A DNA stretch of 64,000 bases from Hyphomicrobiales bacterium. Lineage in GTDB: Bacteria > Pseudomonadota > Alphaproteobacteria > Rhizobiales > Aestuariivirgaceae. A model generated the notes under the pieces. The model had not been told where the DNA came from. It saw nothing but the letters and a program-made list of their open reading frames with translations, and searched no databases. Of the stretch, positions 12,420 to 22,522 are shown piece by piece. The stretch is from positions 2,006,501 to 2,070,500 of the forward strand of contig JADJVV010000001.1 of the NCBI GenBank assembly GCA_016710435.1, given 5' to 3'. The position numbers and the translations under genes were made by a program. The stretch's first letter is position 1. Each line of letters starts with the position of its first letter.

Positions 12420-12448
12420 CTTGACGGCGGCGGGCGCCGTCTTATCTC
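12420..12448 (+). promoter_or_regulatory. Probable groESL promoter
   Basis: CTTGACG (-35, from 12420) and TATCTC (-10, 12443-12448) are spaced 16 bases apart and lie just ahead of the CIRCE element. The CTTGAC box also fits the alphaproteobacterial RpoH -35 pattern. This is inferred from position and similarity. Confidence 0.5.
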
Positions 12449-12460
12449 CCCGGCCAGCTG

Positions 12461-12487
12461 CTGGCACTCTCCATAGGTGAGTGCTAA
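12461..12487 (+). promoter_or_regulatory. CIRCE operator (HrcA binding site)
   Basis: CTGGCACTC, exactly nine bases, then GAGTGCTAA matches the CIRCE consensus (TTAGCACTC-N9-GAGTGCTAA) with two mismatches in the left arm. It lies 69 bases upstream of the groES start. HrcA is known to bind CIRCE and repress groESL until heat shock. hrcA itself is not in the window. Confidence 0.92.
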
Positions 12488-12556
12488 CAGGGCGGGATGA
12501 AACCAAGAAGGTTTGCCCGTTTTCCAAACGAAAACAATATTCCAGGAGCGTTTCGC

Positions 12557-12847
12557 ATGAAGTTCCGTCCGTTGCACGACCGCGTCGTCGTCAAGCGCGT
12601 CGACGAAGACACCAAGACCAAGGGTGGCATCATCATCCCGGAAACCGCCCAGGAGAAGCCGATGCAGGGCGAGATCATCGCCGTCGGCCCCGGTGGCCGC
12701 GACGAGAGCGGCAAGCTGATCCCGCTCGACCTCAAGAAGGGCGACCGGGTGCTGTTCGGCAAATGGTCCGGCACCGAAGTGAAGATCGACGGTCAGGAGC
12801 TCCTGATCATGAAGGAATCCGACATCATGGGCGTGATGGAGAAGTGA
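12557..12847 (+). CDS. groES: Co-chaperonin GroES
   Basis: This 96-residue co-chaperonin starts MKFRPLHDRVVVKRVDEDTK and has the mobile loop (KTKGGIIIPETAQEKPMQGE) and the dome/C-terminal parts of Cpn10. It caps the GroEL ring during ATP-driven folding. The ATG at 12557 has a CAGGAG binding site 8 bases upstream; an in-frame earlier start would fall in the leader. It is controlled by the CIRCE element and is cotranscribed with groEL 85 bases downstream. Confidence 0.97.
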   Translation: MKFRPLHDRVVVKRVDEDTKTKGGIIIPETAQEKPMQGEIIAVGPGGRDESGKLIPLDLKKGDRVLFGKWSGTEVKIDGQELLIMKESDIMGVMEK

Positions 12848-12932
12848 TGCGGCGGGGCCCCGGCCCCACCCCTTCCCGTTCAGGCGGGCTTTTCCAAACA
12901 CCATTTCATCAGTACACAGAGGAATTAAGCAC

Positions 12933-14576
<1,644 letters not shown>

Positions 14577-14611
14577 GAAGTCCAACGCTCGGCAAATCGC
14601 TGAAACGAATG

Positions 14612-14639
14612 AACCCCGGGAGAAATCCCGGGGTTTTTT
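14612..14639 (+). terminator. Terminator of groESL
   Basis: CCCCGGG (14614-14620), loop AGAAAT, CCCGGGG (14627-14633), with flanking AA/TT pairing and a T6 run. It lies 37 bases after the groEL stop. Confidence 0.93.
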
Positions 14640-14653
14640 GTTGGGGAGGGACG

Positions 14654-16864
14654 TTACGGAATGCGCATCCGCAACAGGCGGAGCGCATTCAATGTGACCA
14701 GCACAGTGGCGCCGGTGTCGGCGAGGATGGCGATCCACAGGCCCGTGGCGCCGATCACCGTTGTCACCAGGAACAGGCCCTTCAGCCCCAGCGCCAGCGC
14801 CACGTTCTGGCGGATGACGGACATGGTCTGGCGCGACAGCGAGATGAGCGTCGCCACATCGCCCACGCGGTTGTTGAGCACGGCGGCGTCAGCGGCTTCC
14901 AGTGCCACGTCGGTGCCGGAGCCCATGGCAATGCCCACGGTGGCGGCAGCGAGGGCGGGCGCATCGTTGATGCCGTCGCCCACCTTGGCAATGCCGCCCA
15001 GCGCGGCACGTTCCCGGATCACGGCGAGCTTGTCTTCCGGCAACAATTCGGCCCTCACTTCCATGCCGAGCAGGGCGCCGACGGCCTCTGCATTGGCGCG
15101 ATTGTCACCGGTGAGCATGACAGGGCGAAGGCCCAGCGCCCTGATCCGGCGGATGCCCTCCACAGCATCCTCCCGTGGCTCATCGCGCAGCGCAATCAAG
15201 CCCACGGCCGTGCCGTTCACGAGAATTGCGGAAACACTCTTGCCCCCGGCTTCCAGCGCGGCGGCGCGCGCGAGGATGTCCGGAGCCGTGATGCCGATGC
15301 GGGCGGCTGCGCCGATCATCACGTTCTTGCCCTCAACCGTTGCGGAAATGCCCTTGCCGGGAACGGCAACGGACGGGATGGTGTCAAACACAATGCCTGT
15401 GTCCCGGGCCCGAGCCACGATCGCCACCGCAAGCGGATGCGACGAGGCGGATTCCACCGTGGCGGCGAGGCGCAGGATGTCCTTCTCGCTGTCACCTGCG
15501 AGGGTCACGACGTCTGTCACGACCGGCGTGCCGCGCGTCAACGTGCCGGTCTTGTCGAAGGCAATCTGCTGAACTTTGCCGATGGCCTCCAGCACGCCAC
15601 CACCCTTCACCAGCAGGCCCCGCCGCGCCCCAGCCGCAAGGGAGGACGCAATCGAGGCAGGCGTGGAGATCACCAGCGCGCAAGGACAGCCGATGAGAAG
15701 GAGCGTGAGGCCGCGATAGATCCACGTGGGCCAGGCCTCGCCCCAGCCCAGCGGCGGCAGCACCGCCACGGCGAGCGCCAGGATACAGATGAGCGGCATG
15801 TACCATTTGGCAAACTGGTCGATGAAGCGCTGCGATGGCGCCTTGGCATCGGCGGCTTCCTCGACAAGGCGCGCAACCCGCGCGATGAGTGTGTCCTGCG
15901 CCGGCTTGTCCACACGCACCCGCAGGACGGCCTCGGCATTGATCGAGCCCGCGAAGACAGCTTCGCCCGGCCCGCGGGTGAGCGGAAGCGATTCACCCGT
16001 CAGCGCAGATTGATCGACGGAAGACGTACCCGACACAATGGTGCCGTCCGCCGCAATCCGGTCTCCGGGTCGCACGACAATGATGCTGCCGATGGCAATC
16101 CCGGAGATCGGCTGTTCCGTGACACCTTGTACCGTTTCCACCAGCGCCGTGTTCGGTGCCAGGGTAGCCAGCGCCTTGATGCCGGAGCGGGCCCGGCCTG
16201 CGGCAACGCCCTCCAGCAATTCACCCACTGCGAACAGCGCCACGACGATTGCCGCTTCCTCCACCGCCCCAAGCCACAGGGCGCCCGCCACGGCGATGGT
16301 CATCAGCATCTCGATGGTGAAGACGGAACCATAGCGGAGCGCGGTGAGAGCGCGCAGTGCCACCGGCGCCGTGCCCACGGCACACGCCAGCAGGAAGAGC
16401 GCCATGCCCGCGCGCGGTGCGGCGGTGTTCGCCGCATAAGCCAAACCGATCAACGCCCCCGTAGCGAGAACGAGCAGCCCCCGCTGCGATCTCCACCACG
16501 CCCCTTCGATGGCCTCACCATGATCGGAATGCCCAGCAGCATCATCGGCATGATCAGCAGCGCCATGGTCGTGATCGCGATGGTCATGGCCATCGCCGTC
16601 AGGGTGGTGATGAGCCGATGGCGCGGGCGGCACTCCACCGGGGCTTACGTCGGAGACATCATAGCCCAGTGAACGCACCGCTGCCCTCACCGCCTGCTTC
16701 GCCTCTTCCGACTGCAGCTGCACGCTGAGCGTTTCAGATTGTAAACCCACACGCACATCGGAAGCGCCGGGAATGCGGCGCACCGCCGTCTCGATCTTGC
16801 TCACGCAGGACGCGCAATCCATGCCCTTCACGAAGAAGCGCGTCGTCACGGGTGCCTCTGCCAT
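14654..16864 (-). CDS. zntA: Zn/Cd/Pb-exporting P1B-type ATPase
   Basis: This 736-residue inner-membrane heavy-metal exporter has an N-terminal HMA domain with GMDCASC (C17, C20), a His/Asp-rich stretch (residues about 85-117), TGES (289-292), the metal-site CPC motif (393-395), the phosphorylated Asp in DKTGTLT (437) and GDGINDAPA in the ATP domain. The last membrane segments (GLKGLFLVTTVIGATGLW, LADTGATVLVTLNALRL) match E. coli ZntA, including the Lys and Asp typical of P1B-2 pumps, which favours Zn, Cd and Pb over Cu. The His-rich segment may act as a metal sensor or chelator. It is a single-gene unit; no MerR-type regulator is adjacent. Confidence 0.93.
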   Translation of the reverse strand: MAEAPVTTRFFVKGMDCASCVSKIETAVRRIPGASDVRVGLQSETLSVQLQSEEAKQAVRAAVRSLGYDVSDVSPGGVPPAPSAHHHPDGDGHDHRDHDHGAADHADDAAGHSDHGEAIEGAWWRSQRGLLVLATGALIGLAYAANTAAPRAGMALFLLACAVGTAPVALRALTALRYGSVFTIEMLMTIAVAGALWLGAVEEAAIVVALFAVGELLEGVAAGRARSGIKALATLAPNTALVETVQGVTEQPISGIAIGSIIVVRPGDRIAADGTIVSGTSSVDQSALTGESLPLTRGPGEAVFAGSINAEAVLRVRVDKPAQDTLIARVARLVEEAADAKAPSQRFIDQFAKWYMPLICILALAVAVLPPLGWGEAWPTWIYRGLTLLLIGCPCALVISTPASIASSLAAGARRGLLVKGGGVLEAIGKVQQIAFDKTGTLTRGTPVVTDVVTLAGDSEKDILRLAATVESASSHPLAVAIVARARDTGIVFDTIPSVAVPGKGISATVEGKNVMIGAAARIGITAPDILARAAALEAGGKSVSAILVNGTAVGLIALRDEPREDAVEGIRRIRALGLRPVMLTGDNRANAEAVGALLGMEVRAELLPEDKLAVIRERAALGGIAKVGDGINDAPALAAATVGIAMGSGTDVALEAADAAVLNNRVGDVATLISLSRQTMSVIRQNVALALGLKGLFLVTTVIGATGLWIAILADTGATVLVTLNALRLLRMRIP

Positions 16865-17014
16865 TCCAGGTCCTCATCCAGAATTTGCCATGTGGGGACA
16901 CTCTAGCAAATCCGCACCCCATCCATGGAATTTTTCAGGAGGGGCGGGCGCTGCAAGCTCAGGGTGGACGGTGGCGGCCATGAGGCGGCACGGCGAATCA
17001 GCTATCCTCGCACC

Positions 17015-18289
17015 ATGACCCAGCACAATGAACCGCAGATCATTTGTCCCAATTGCAAGTCCGAGGTGAAGCTCACGGAGTCGTTGGCAGCGCCTCTGCT
17101 GGCCGCCACGCGGGCTGACTATGAAAAGCGCATGCAGGCACAGGCCGACATGCTGGCGCGGGACAAGGCCGAGTTGCAGCAGCAGCAATCGAAGCTCGCC
17201 CATGCCCAGGCCCATGTGGAGGAGCAGGTGGCCGCGCGCCTGGAGGAGCAGAAGGCGGCGCTGGTGGCGATGGAGCAGAAGCGCATCCGCTCCACCCTCG
17301 ACTTCGAGATGAAGCAGCAGGCCGAAGCGATGGCGGAACTGAAAGGCCTTTTGCAACTGCGCGAGCAGAAGCTCGCAGAGGCGCAGAAACAGCAGGCCGC
17401 ATTCATGGCGAAGGAGCGCGCCCTGGAAGATCAGAAGCGCGAACTGGAACTGACGGTGGCCCGGCGCGTCGAGGCCGACAGTGCGGCGATCCGCGCCAAG
17501 GCCCAGGCCGAGGCCGAGCAGGCCATGCGCCTCAAGGTTTCCGAAAAGGAAGAAACAATCGCCGGCATGCAACGCCAGATCGAAGACCTGAAGCGCCGCG
17601 CCGAGCAGGGTTCGCAACAGTTGCAGGGTGAAGTGCTCGAACTCGATTTCGAGCAGCAACTGCAGCACCGCTTCCCCATGGACCGCGTGGCCCCCGTGCC
17701 CAAGGGCGAGATCGGCGCCGACCTGGTGCAGGAGGTGACGACGCAAAGCGGGCAGGTCGCCGGTGTCATCATCTGGGAACTGAAGCGCGCCCGGAACTGG
17801 AGCGATGGCTGGCTGCCCAAGTTGCGCGATGACCAGCGCAACCTGCCCGCCGACATGGCGGTGCTGGTGTCGGCGGCCTTGCCCAAGGGCGTCGAACGCC
17901 TCGACGTGGTTGAGACGGTGCATGTCGTCCATCCCCGCGAGGCACTGGCGCTGGCCACCGTGCTGCGCGCCCACCTGCTCGACATCGCCCGTGTGCGCCA
18001 GCAGCAGGCCGGTCAATCGGGCAAGATGGAGCAGATGTACGACTACCTCACCGGGCCGCACTTCAAACACCGGGTCGATGCCATCATCGAAAACTTCCGC
18101 GCCCAGCAGAAAGACCTGGAAAAGGAAAAGACCTTCATGCTGCGGCAATGGGCAAAGCGCGAGAAACACATCTTCAACGTGCTGGAAGCAACATCCGGCA
18201 TGTATGGCGACATGCAGGGGATTGCCGGAAGCGGCATGGCCGCGATCGCGGCACTCGATCACCTCGATGACGAGGAAGACGCGCTCTGA
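17015..18289 (+). CDS. DUF2130 coiled-coil protein with PD-(D/E)xK-like motif
   Basis: This 424-residue cytoplasmic protein begins with a short zinc-ribbon-like CPNCKSEVKLTE, followed by a Gln/Ala/Glu/Lys-rich coiled coil over residues about 30-230. The conserved DUF2130 domain comes next, with GEIGADLVQEV and IIWELKRARNWSDGW. The D...ExK pattern resembles PD-(D/E)xK nucleases, so a nucleic-acid-cutting role is possible but unproven. A second helical segment and an acidic end close the protein. The ATG at 17015 is preferred because homologues start shortly before the CPNC motif; the binding site is weak. It is transcribed divergently from zntA across 150 bases and converges on the sulfate operon. 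Confidence 0.82.
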   Translation: MTQHNEPQIICPNCKSEVKLTESLAAPLLAATRADYEKRMQAQADMLARDKAELQQQQSKLAHAQAHVEEQVAARLEEQKAALVAMEQKRIRSTLDFEMKQQAEAMAELKGLLQLREQKLAEAQKQQAAFMAKERALEDQKRELELTVARRVEADSAAIRAKAQAEAEQAMRLKVSEKEETIAGMQRQIEDLKRRAEQGSQQLQGEVLELDFEQQLQHRFPMDRVAPVPKGEIGADLVQEVTTQSGQVAGVIIWELKRARNWSDGWLPKLRDDQRNLPADMAVLVSAALPKGVERLDVVETVHVVHPREALALATVLRAHLLDIARVRQQQAGQSGKMEQMYDYLTGPHFKHRVDAIIENFRAQQKDLEKEKTFMLRQWAKREKHIFNVLEATSGMYGDMQGIAGSGMAAIAALDHLDDEEDAL

Positions 18290-18291
18290 GA

Positions 18292-19086
18292 TTACTGCGC
18301 CGCTGATGCCCGCACGTCCCGCAGCCAGGTGAGATTGGGTTTTCGTAACGCGGCGGGGCTGACATCGGCGATGAAGTCACGCACGAAGGGCGTGGCCGGG
18401 CGTGAGAGAATATCGGCCGGCGTTCCCACTTGTTCGATAGCACCCCTGTTGAGGATGGCGATGCGGTCGGCGAGTTCGAAGGCCTCGTCCTGGTCGTGGG
18501 TGACGAAAAGGGTGGTGTGGCCGGTCTTCTCATGCAGGCTCCGCAACCAGCGGCGCAGATCCTTTCGTACCTTGGCATCGAGCGCCCCGAAGGGTTCGTC
18601 CAGCAGGAGCACGCGCGGTTCGATGGCAAGCGCGCGGGCCAGTGCCACCCGCTGCCGCTGGCCGCCGGAGAGTTGCGCCGGGTAGCGCGACTCGAGTCCC
18701 GCCAGCTGCACCAGCGACAACAGTTCAAACACGCGCGCACGAATGTCACCTTCCCCCGGCCGTGACCCGCGCGGCCGGGCGCGGAGGCCGAAGGCGATGT
18801 TGTCCATCACGCTCATGTGCCGGAACAGCGCGTAGTGCTGGAAGACAAAGCCGATGCGTCGCTCGCGCAGCGACAGTCCCGAAGCATTGGCATCGCCGAA
18901 GAAGACATCGCCCGCATCGAGACATTCGAGTCCCGCCACCGCCCGGAGCAGCGTCGTCTTGCCGGAACCCGAAGGGCCGAGCAGTGCCACCAGTTCTCCC
19001 GGAGCGACCTCCAGCGAAACGCCTTTCAGGGCCGGATAGGTGCTGAAGCTCTTGGCAGCAGCGCGGATGGAAACAGAAACAGTCAT
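18292..19086 (-). CDS. cysA: Sulfate/thiosulfate ABC transporter, ATP-binding protein
   Basis: This 264-residue ABC ATPase powers sulfate import. Walker A is GPSGSGKTT, the signature is LSGGQRQRVALARAL, Walker B is VLLLDEPFGALD, and the H-loop is TLFVTHDQDEA. It is shorter than the usual CysA (about 340 residues): the C-terminal regulatory beta domain is nearly absent after the DILSRPATPFVRDFIADVSP segment. It is the last gene of sbp-cysT-cysW-cysA, 9 bases after cysW. Confidence 0.92.
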   Translation of the reverse strand: MTVSVSIRAAAKSFSTYPALKGVSLEVAPGELVALLGPSGSGKTTLLRAVAGLECLDAGDVFFGDANASGLSLRERRIGFVFQHYALFRHMSVMDNIAFGLRARPRGSRPGEGDIRARVFELLSLVQLAGLESRYPAQLSGGQRQRVALARALAIEPRVLLLDEPFGALDAKVRKDLRRWLRSLHEKTGHTTLFVTHDQDEAFELADRIAILNRGAIEQVGTPADILSRPATPFVRDFIADVSPAALRKPNLTWLRDVRASAAQ

Positions 19087-19095
19087 GGCACTCTC

Positions 19096-19962
19096 CTAGT
19101 TGCGCCCTGCCGCAAGTTCGCCGGCATGACGCCATTCCAGCAGCGACTTGAGCAGGAGGGTGATGAGGGCAAGGCCGGCGAGCAGTGTGGCGACGGCGAA
19201 GGCACCGGTGAAATCGTACTCGTTGTAGAGAATCTCGATGTGCAGCGGCATCGTGTTGGTGAGGCCGCGAATATGTCCGGACACCACCGAGACGGCGCCG
19301 AATTCGCCCATGGTGCGGGCGTTGCAAAGGAGCACGCCGTAGAGCAACGCCCACTTCACGTTGGGCAGGGTCACCCGCGTGAATGTGTGCCAGCCGGAAG
19401 CACCAAGCGACAGCGCCGCTTCCTCCTCGGACGTGCCTTGCGACTGCATGAGCGGAATGAGTTCGCGCGCAACAAAGGGGAAGGTGACGAATACGGAGGC
19501 GAGCACGATGCCGGGCACGGCAAAGATCACCTGCACATTCCAGTCCTTGAGCATGGGGCCAAACCACCCTTGCGCACCGAACAGCAACACATAGATGAGG
19601 CCCGCAATCACCGGCGATACGGAAAATGGCAAGTCGATCAGCGAAAGAAGCAGGTTCTTTCCGGCAAAGTTGAACTTGCTGATGGCCCAGCTGGCGCACA
19701 GGCCGAAGACAACATTGAACGGCACCGTGAAGGCCGCCACCAGCAGGGTGAGGCGGATGGCGGCAAGCGTGTCGGGCTGCAGGAAGGCGTCCACAAAGAC
19801 ACGCCATCCCTTGCCGAAGGCTTCAAGGAAGACGATCGCCAGCGGAAACAGCAGGACCGCCGCGAGAAACATGGTTGCCACGAGGATCAGCGCGCCCCGC
19901 ACCAGCGATGTCTCGCCGATGCGGGGACGGGATTGGGGAAATGCCTGCACAGCATCAGCCAT
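19096..19962 (-). CDS. cysW: Sulfate ABC transporter permease CysW
   Basis: This 288-residue inner-membrane permease starts MADAVQAFPQSRPRIGETSL at the ATG at 19962, inside the end of cysT (8-base overlap), which suggests translational coupling. Several hydrophobic spans are visible (GALILVATMFLAAVLLFPLA, LTLLVAAFTVPFNVVFGLCA). The EAA-like loop EEEAALSLGASGWHTFTRVT contacts the ATPase. The product pairs with CysT to form the transmembrane channel. Confidence 0.93.
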   Translation of the reverse strand: MADAVQAFPQSRPRIGETSLVRGALILVATMFLAAVLLFPLAIVFLEAFGKGWRVFVDAFLQPDTLAAIRLTLLVAAFTVPFNVVFGLCASWAISKFNFAGKNLLLSLIDLPFSVSPVIAGLIYVLLFGAQGWFGPMLKDWNVQVIFAVPGIVLASVFVTFPFVARELIPLMQSQGTSEEEAALSLGASGWHTFTRVTLPNVKWALLYGVLLCNARTMGEFGAVSVVSGHIRGLTNTMPLHIEILYNEYDFTGAFAVATLLAGLALITLLLKSLLEWRHAGELAAGRN

Positions 19963-20812
19963 GGCCGTGCCTCCGTTGCTGCCACGATTGCAGCGTGTTG
20001 ATGACGAGGAGCAGTCCGAACGAGAGGGCCAGCATGAGTGTCGCCACCACGGTGGCGCCGGCATAGTCGAACTCCTCCAGCTTGATGACGATGAGAAGTG
20101 GCGCGATTTCCGAGACCATCGGAATGTTTCCGGCGATGAAGATGACCGACCCGTATTCGCCGACCGCCCGCGCGAAGGCGAGCGCAACGCCCGTGAGCAG
20201 GGCGGGGAAGACATGGGGCAGGATGACCTGGAAAACGATGCGCAGGCGCGACGCACCGAGTAGCGTTGCAGCCTCTTCGACGTCACGCTCCACATCTGCG
20301 AGAACAGGCTGCACCGTGCGCACCACGAAGGGAAGACCGATAAACACAAGTGCGAGCACGACACCGAGTGGCGTGAAGGCAATCTTGAGGCCGAAGCGGG
20401 CCGCAAGCGCGCCCATCGGTCCATTCGGCGCGTAGATGGCGGCAAGGGCAATGCCGGCCACGGCCGTGGGAAGGGCGAAGGGCAGATCCACCACCGCATC
20501 CAGCACGCGCCGGCCCGGAAAGTCATAGCGCACCAGAACCCACGCCACCAGGAGACCGAACACAGCGTTCACAAGTGCCGCAATGAAGGCCGCACCGAAT
20601 GAGAGGCGCAGTGCGGCGAGGACGCGCGCGTCCGTCATGACCGCGATGAAGCCCGCAGGGCCGATGCTCATCGCCTTCAGCATCAGGGCGGCCAGCGGCA
20701 GCAGCACCACGAGGCCCAGCACCGCAACGGCAACGCCAAGCGTCAACCCCAATCCAGGGATGACGCTTGGCTGCCGCAAGGCACGGGCGTGGGCCAGGAA
20801 GGAATAAGCCAC
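19955..20812 (-). CDS. cysT: Sulfate ABC transporter permease CysT (CysU)
   Basis: This is a 285-residue permease with about six membrane spans and the ATPase-contact loop VEEAATLLGASRLRIVFQVI. I chose the GTG at 20812 (reading V/M-AYSFLAHARALRQPSVIPG), which lies 10 bases after the sbp stop and has a GAGG site. Longer in-frame starts would run back into sbp. It is the second gene of the sulfate operon. Confidence 0.92.
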   Translation of the reverse strand: MAYSFLAHARALRQPSVIPGLGLTLGVAVAVLGLVVLLPLAALMLKAMSIGPAGFIAVMTDARVLAALRLSFGAAFIAALVNAVFGLLVAWVLVRYDFPGRRVLDAVVDLPFALPTAVAGIALAAIYAPNGPMGALAARFGLKIAFTPLGVVLALVFIGLPFVVRTVQPVLADVERDVEEAATLLGASRLRIVFQVILPHVFPALLTGVALAFARAVGEYGSVIFIAGNIPMVSEIAPLLIVIKLEEFDYAGATVVATLMLALSFGLLLVINTLQSWQQRRHGHG

Positions 20813-20822
20813 GCCGCATGCC

Positions 20823-21854
20823 TCAGTTGGTGGGCTTGTAAAGTTGGTCGAACAGCGCGCCCTCGGCAAAATGCGTGGCCTGCGCCGTCTTCCATCCGCC
20901 AAAGGCATCGTCGATGCTCACGAGTTCAAGCGTCGGCAACTTGGCGAGATCTGCCGGATCGGCAGCGGATGGATCACTCGGGCGGTAGTGGTGATGCGCC
21001 GCAATCTTCTGCGCCACCGGACCATAGAGGAAATCGAGATAGGCCTTGGCCACCTCTTCGTTGCCGTTGGCCTTGGCATTTTCATCGACGAGGGCGACAG
21101 GCGTTGCAGCGGCAATGGAGAGCGACGGCACGACGATGTCGAACTTGTCCGCGCCGAATTCATCGAGCGCCAGGAAGGCATCGCTTTCCCACGAGATCAG
21201 CACGTCGCCGATGCCGCGTTCGGCGAAGGTTGTCGTGGAGCCGCGCGCTCCCGTATCGAGCACCGGAACGTTGCGATAGAGGTCGGCGATGAAGTCCTTC
21301 ACCTTGGCCTCGTCACCGCCGAAGCTCTTGTTCGCCCAGGCCCAGGCCGCGAGGTAGTTCCAGCGGGCACCGCCGGAGGTCTTCGGATTGGGCGTGATCA
21401 CTTGCAAGCCGGATTGGGCGAGGTCGCCCCAATCCTTGATGCCCTTGGGGTTTCCCTTCTTCACCAGAAACACGATGGTCGATGAGTAGGGGACCGCGTT
21501 GTGCGGCAGGCGCGTGGCCCAGTCGGCCGGCAGCAGCTTGCTCTTGCTGGCGATGGCATCGATGTCGCCGGCCAGTGCCAGCGTCACCACATCGGCCTTG
21601 AGACCGTCGATCACCGCGCGGGCTTGCTTGCCCGAACCGCCGTGCGACTGGTTGATGGTGATGACCTCACCCCCGTGCCTGGCCGCCCAGTCGGCAGCAA
21701 AGGCCTCGTTGATCTCTTTGTAGAGTTCGCGAGTCGGGTCATAGCTGACGTTGAGCAGGGTCTTGTCAGCCAACGCGGGCGTGACACCCAGGGCCAGGGC
21801 GACGGCGATGCCGGTCGCGGCTCCAAGGAAAGTACGGCGGGCAGTGTGGGTCAT
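20823..21854 (-). CDS. sbp: Periplasmic sulfate-binding protein
   Basis: This 343-residue binding protein has a Tat-like or Sec signal (MTHTARRTFLGAATGIAVAL...ALA) and the family segments LLNVSYDPTRELYKEINEAF, INQSHGGSGKQARAV and WNYLAAWAWA. It captures sulfate or thiosulfate for CysTWA. The first gene of the structural operon, it has a strong AAGGAG site before the ATG and a TGTAGATTT word 30 bases upstream that recurs ahead of the Rrf2 gene. Confidence 0.96.
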   Translation of the reverse strand: MTHTARRTFLGAATGIAVALALGVTPALADKTLLNVSYDPTRELYKEINEAFAADWAARHGGEVITINQSHGGSGKQARAVIDGLKADVVTLALAGDIDAIASKSKLLPADWATRLPHNAVPYSSTIVFLVKKGNPKGIKDWGDLAQSGLQVITPNPKTSGGARWNYLAAWAWANKSFGGDEAKVKDFIADLYRNVPVLDTGARGSTTTFAERGIGDVLISWESDAFLALDEFGADKFDIVVPSLSIAAATPVALVDENAKANGNEEVAKAYLDFLYGPVAQKIAAHHHYRPSDPSAADPADLAKLPTLELVSIDDAFGGWKTAQATHFAEGALFDQLYKPTN

Positions 21855-21881
21855 GGGAAGCTCCTTTCGATTGAATAACCT

Positions 21882-21890
21882 AAATCTACA
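21882..21890 (-). promoter_or_regulatory. Possible Rrf2 recognition word upstream of sbp
   Basis: On the minus strand this reads TGTAGATTT within CCTGTGTAGATTTAGG. The same nine bases occur in inverted orientation at 22429-22437, just upstream of the Rrf2 regulator. The shared word suggests a common operator. The match is short, so this is tentative. Confidence 0.3.
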
Positions 21891-21965
21891 CAGGATTAGT
21901 ATGGATTCAAGCAGAAAGTGTTCTGTTTAGCGAACATCCTGTTTGTTTCATGCTATTTCAATAGC

Positions 21966-22418
21966 TTACAGGTTGATCTTCATCTGGGCCGCGGGGCCCT
22001 GGCCCTGTGGGGAGAGGATGTCTGCGAGTGTCGTCCCCTCAAGCCGCTCGAGATATTCGGCATAGGGACGGTCGAAGGCGCGGCGCAATTCACACTCCGA
22101 TTCGGACCGGCAGTCGCTGCATTTGCGGTAGGCCGTGCGCGACAGGCAGGAGAGCGGCGCAATCGGTCCATCCAGCAGGCGCAACAGGGCGCCGATATGG
22201 ATGTCGTCTGCGGGCCGAAGCAATTCATAACCGCCATCGCGCCCCCGGCGGCTGGAAATATATCCGGCACTGCGCAGCGTGGACAGGATCTGCTCGATGA
22301 ACTTGCGCGGCAGTTTCTCCTGTTCACAGAGTTCGCGGATGTTCATTCCCCGGCCCGGCTCGGCCCTGGCGAGGGCGACGAGCGCCTTGAAGGCGTAACG
22401 GGCGCGCTGGGAAATCAT
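21966..22418 (-). CDS. Rrf2 family regulator with Fe-S-type cysteines, likely sulfur regulator
   Basis: This 150-residue winged-helix regulator starts MISQRARYAFKALVALARAE and has the Rrf2 helix-turn-helix (NIRELCEQEKLPRKFIEQILSTLR) and wing (SSRRGRDGGYELL). C91, C100, C103 and C109 lie where IscR, NsrR and RirA hold an Fe-S cluster, so it probably senses iron, sulfur or redox state. It lies 111 bases upstream of sbp on the same strand, which points to control of sulfate uptake. The ATG at 22418 is preferred over an upstream start because the family begins at this point. A TGTAGATTT word 11 bases upstream may be used for autoregulation. Confidence 0.85.
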   Translation of the reverse strand: MISQRARYAFKALVALARAEPGRGMNIRELCEQEKLPRKFIEQILSTLRSAGYISSRRGRDGGYELLRPADDIHIGALLRLLDGPIAPLSCLSRTAYRKCSDCRSESECELRRAFDRPYAEYLERLEGTTLADILSPQGQGPAAQMKINL

Positions 22419-22428
22419 GAGTAAGTAT

Positions 22429-22437
22429 GTAGATTTG
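22429..22437 (+). promoter_or_regulatory. Possible Rrf2 recognition word in the Rrf2/radical SAM divergent promoter
   Basis: TGTAGATTT here is repeated in inverted orientation ahead of sbp (21882-21890). It lies in the 104-base gap between the Rrf2 gene and the divergent radical SAM gene, so it could affect both. Tentative. Confidence 0.3.
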
Positions 22438-22522
22438 AAGAGCTTCCCTTGCAATGGGCAGGCCGGGAGAAATCAACTGCAGCGCGTGTTGCAGTGCGCA
22501 AGCAGGGGCATATGATGGCAGC

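Noticed and set aside
14609..16672. A 687-codon open frame on the plus strand
   Set aside because: It overlaps zntA completely, has a strongly biased composition and no domain pattern.
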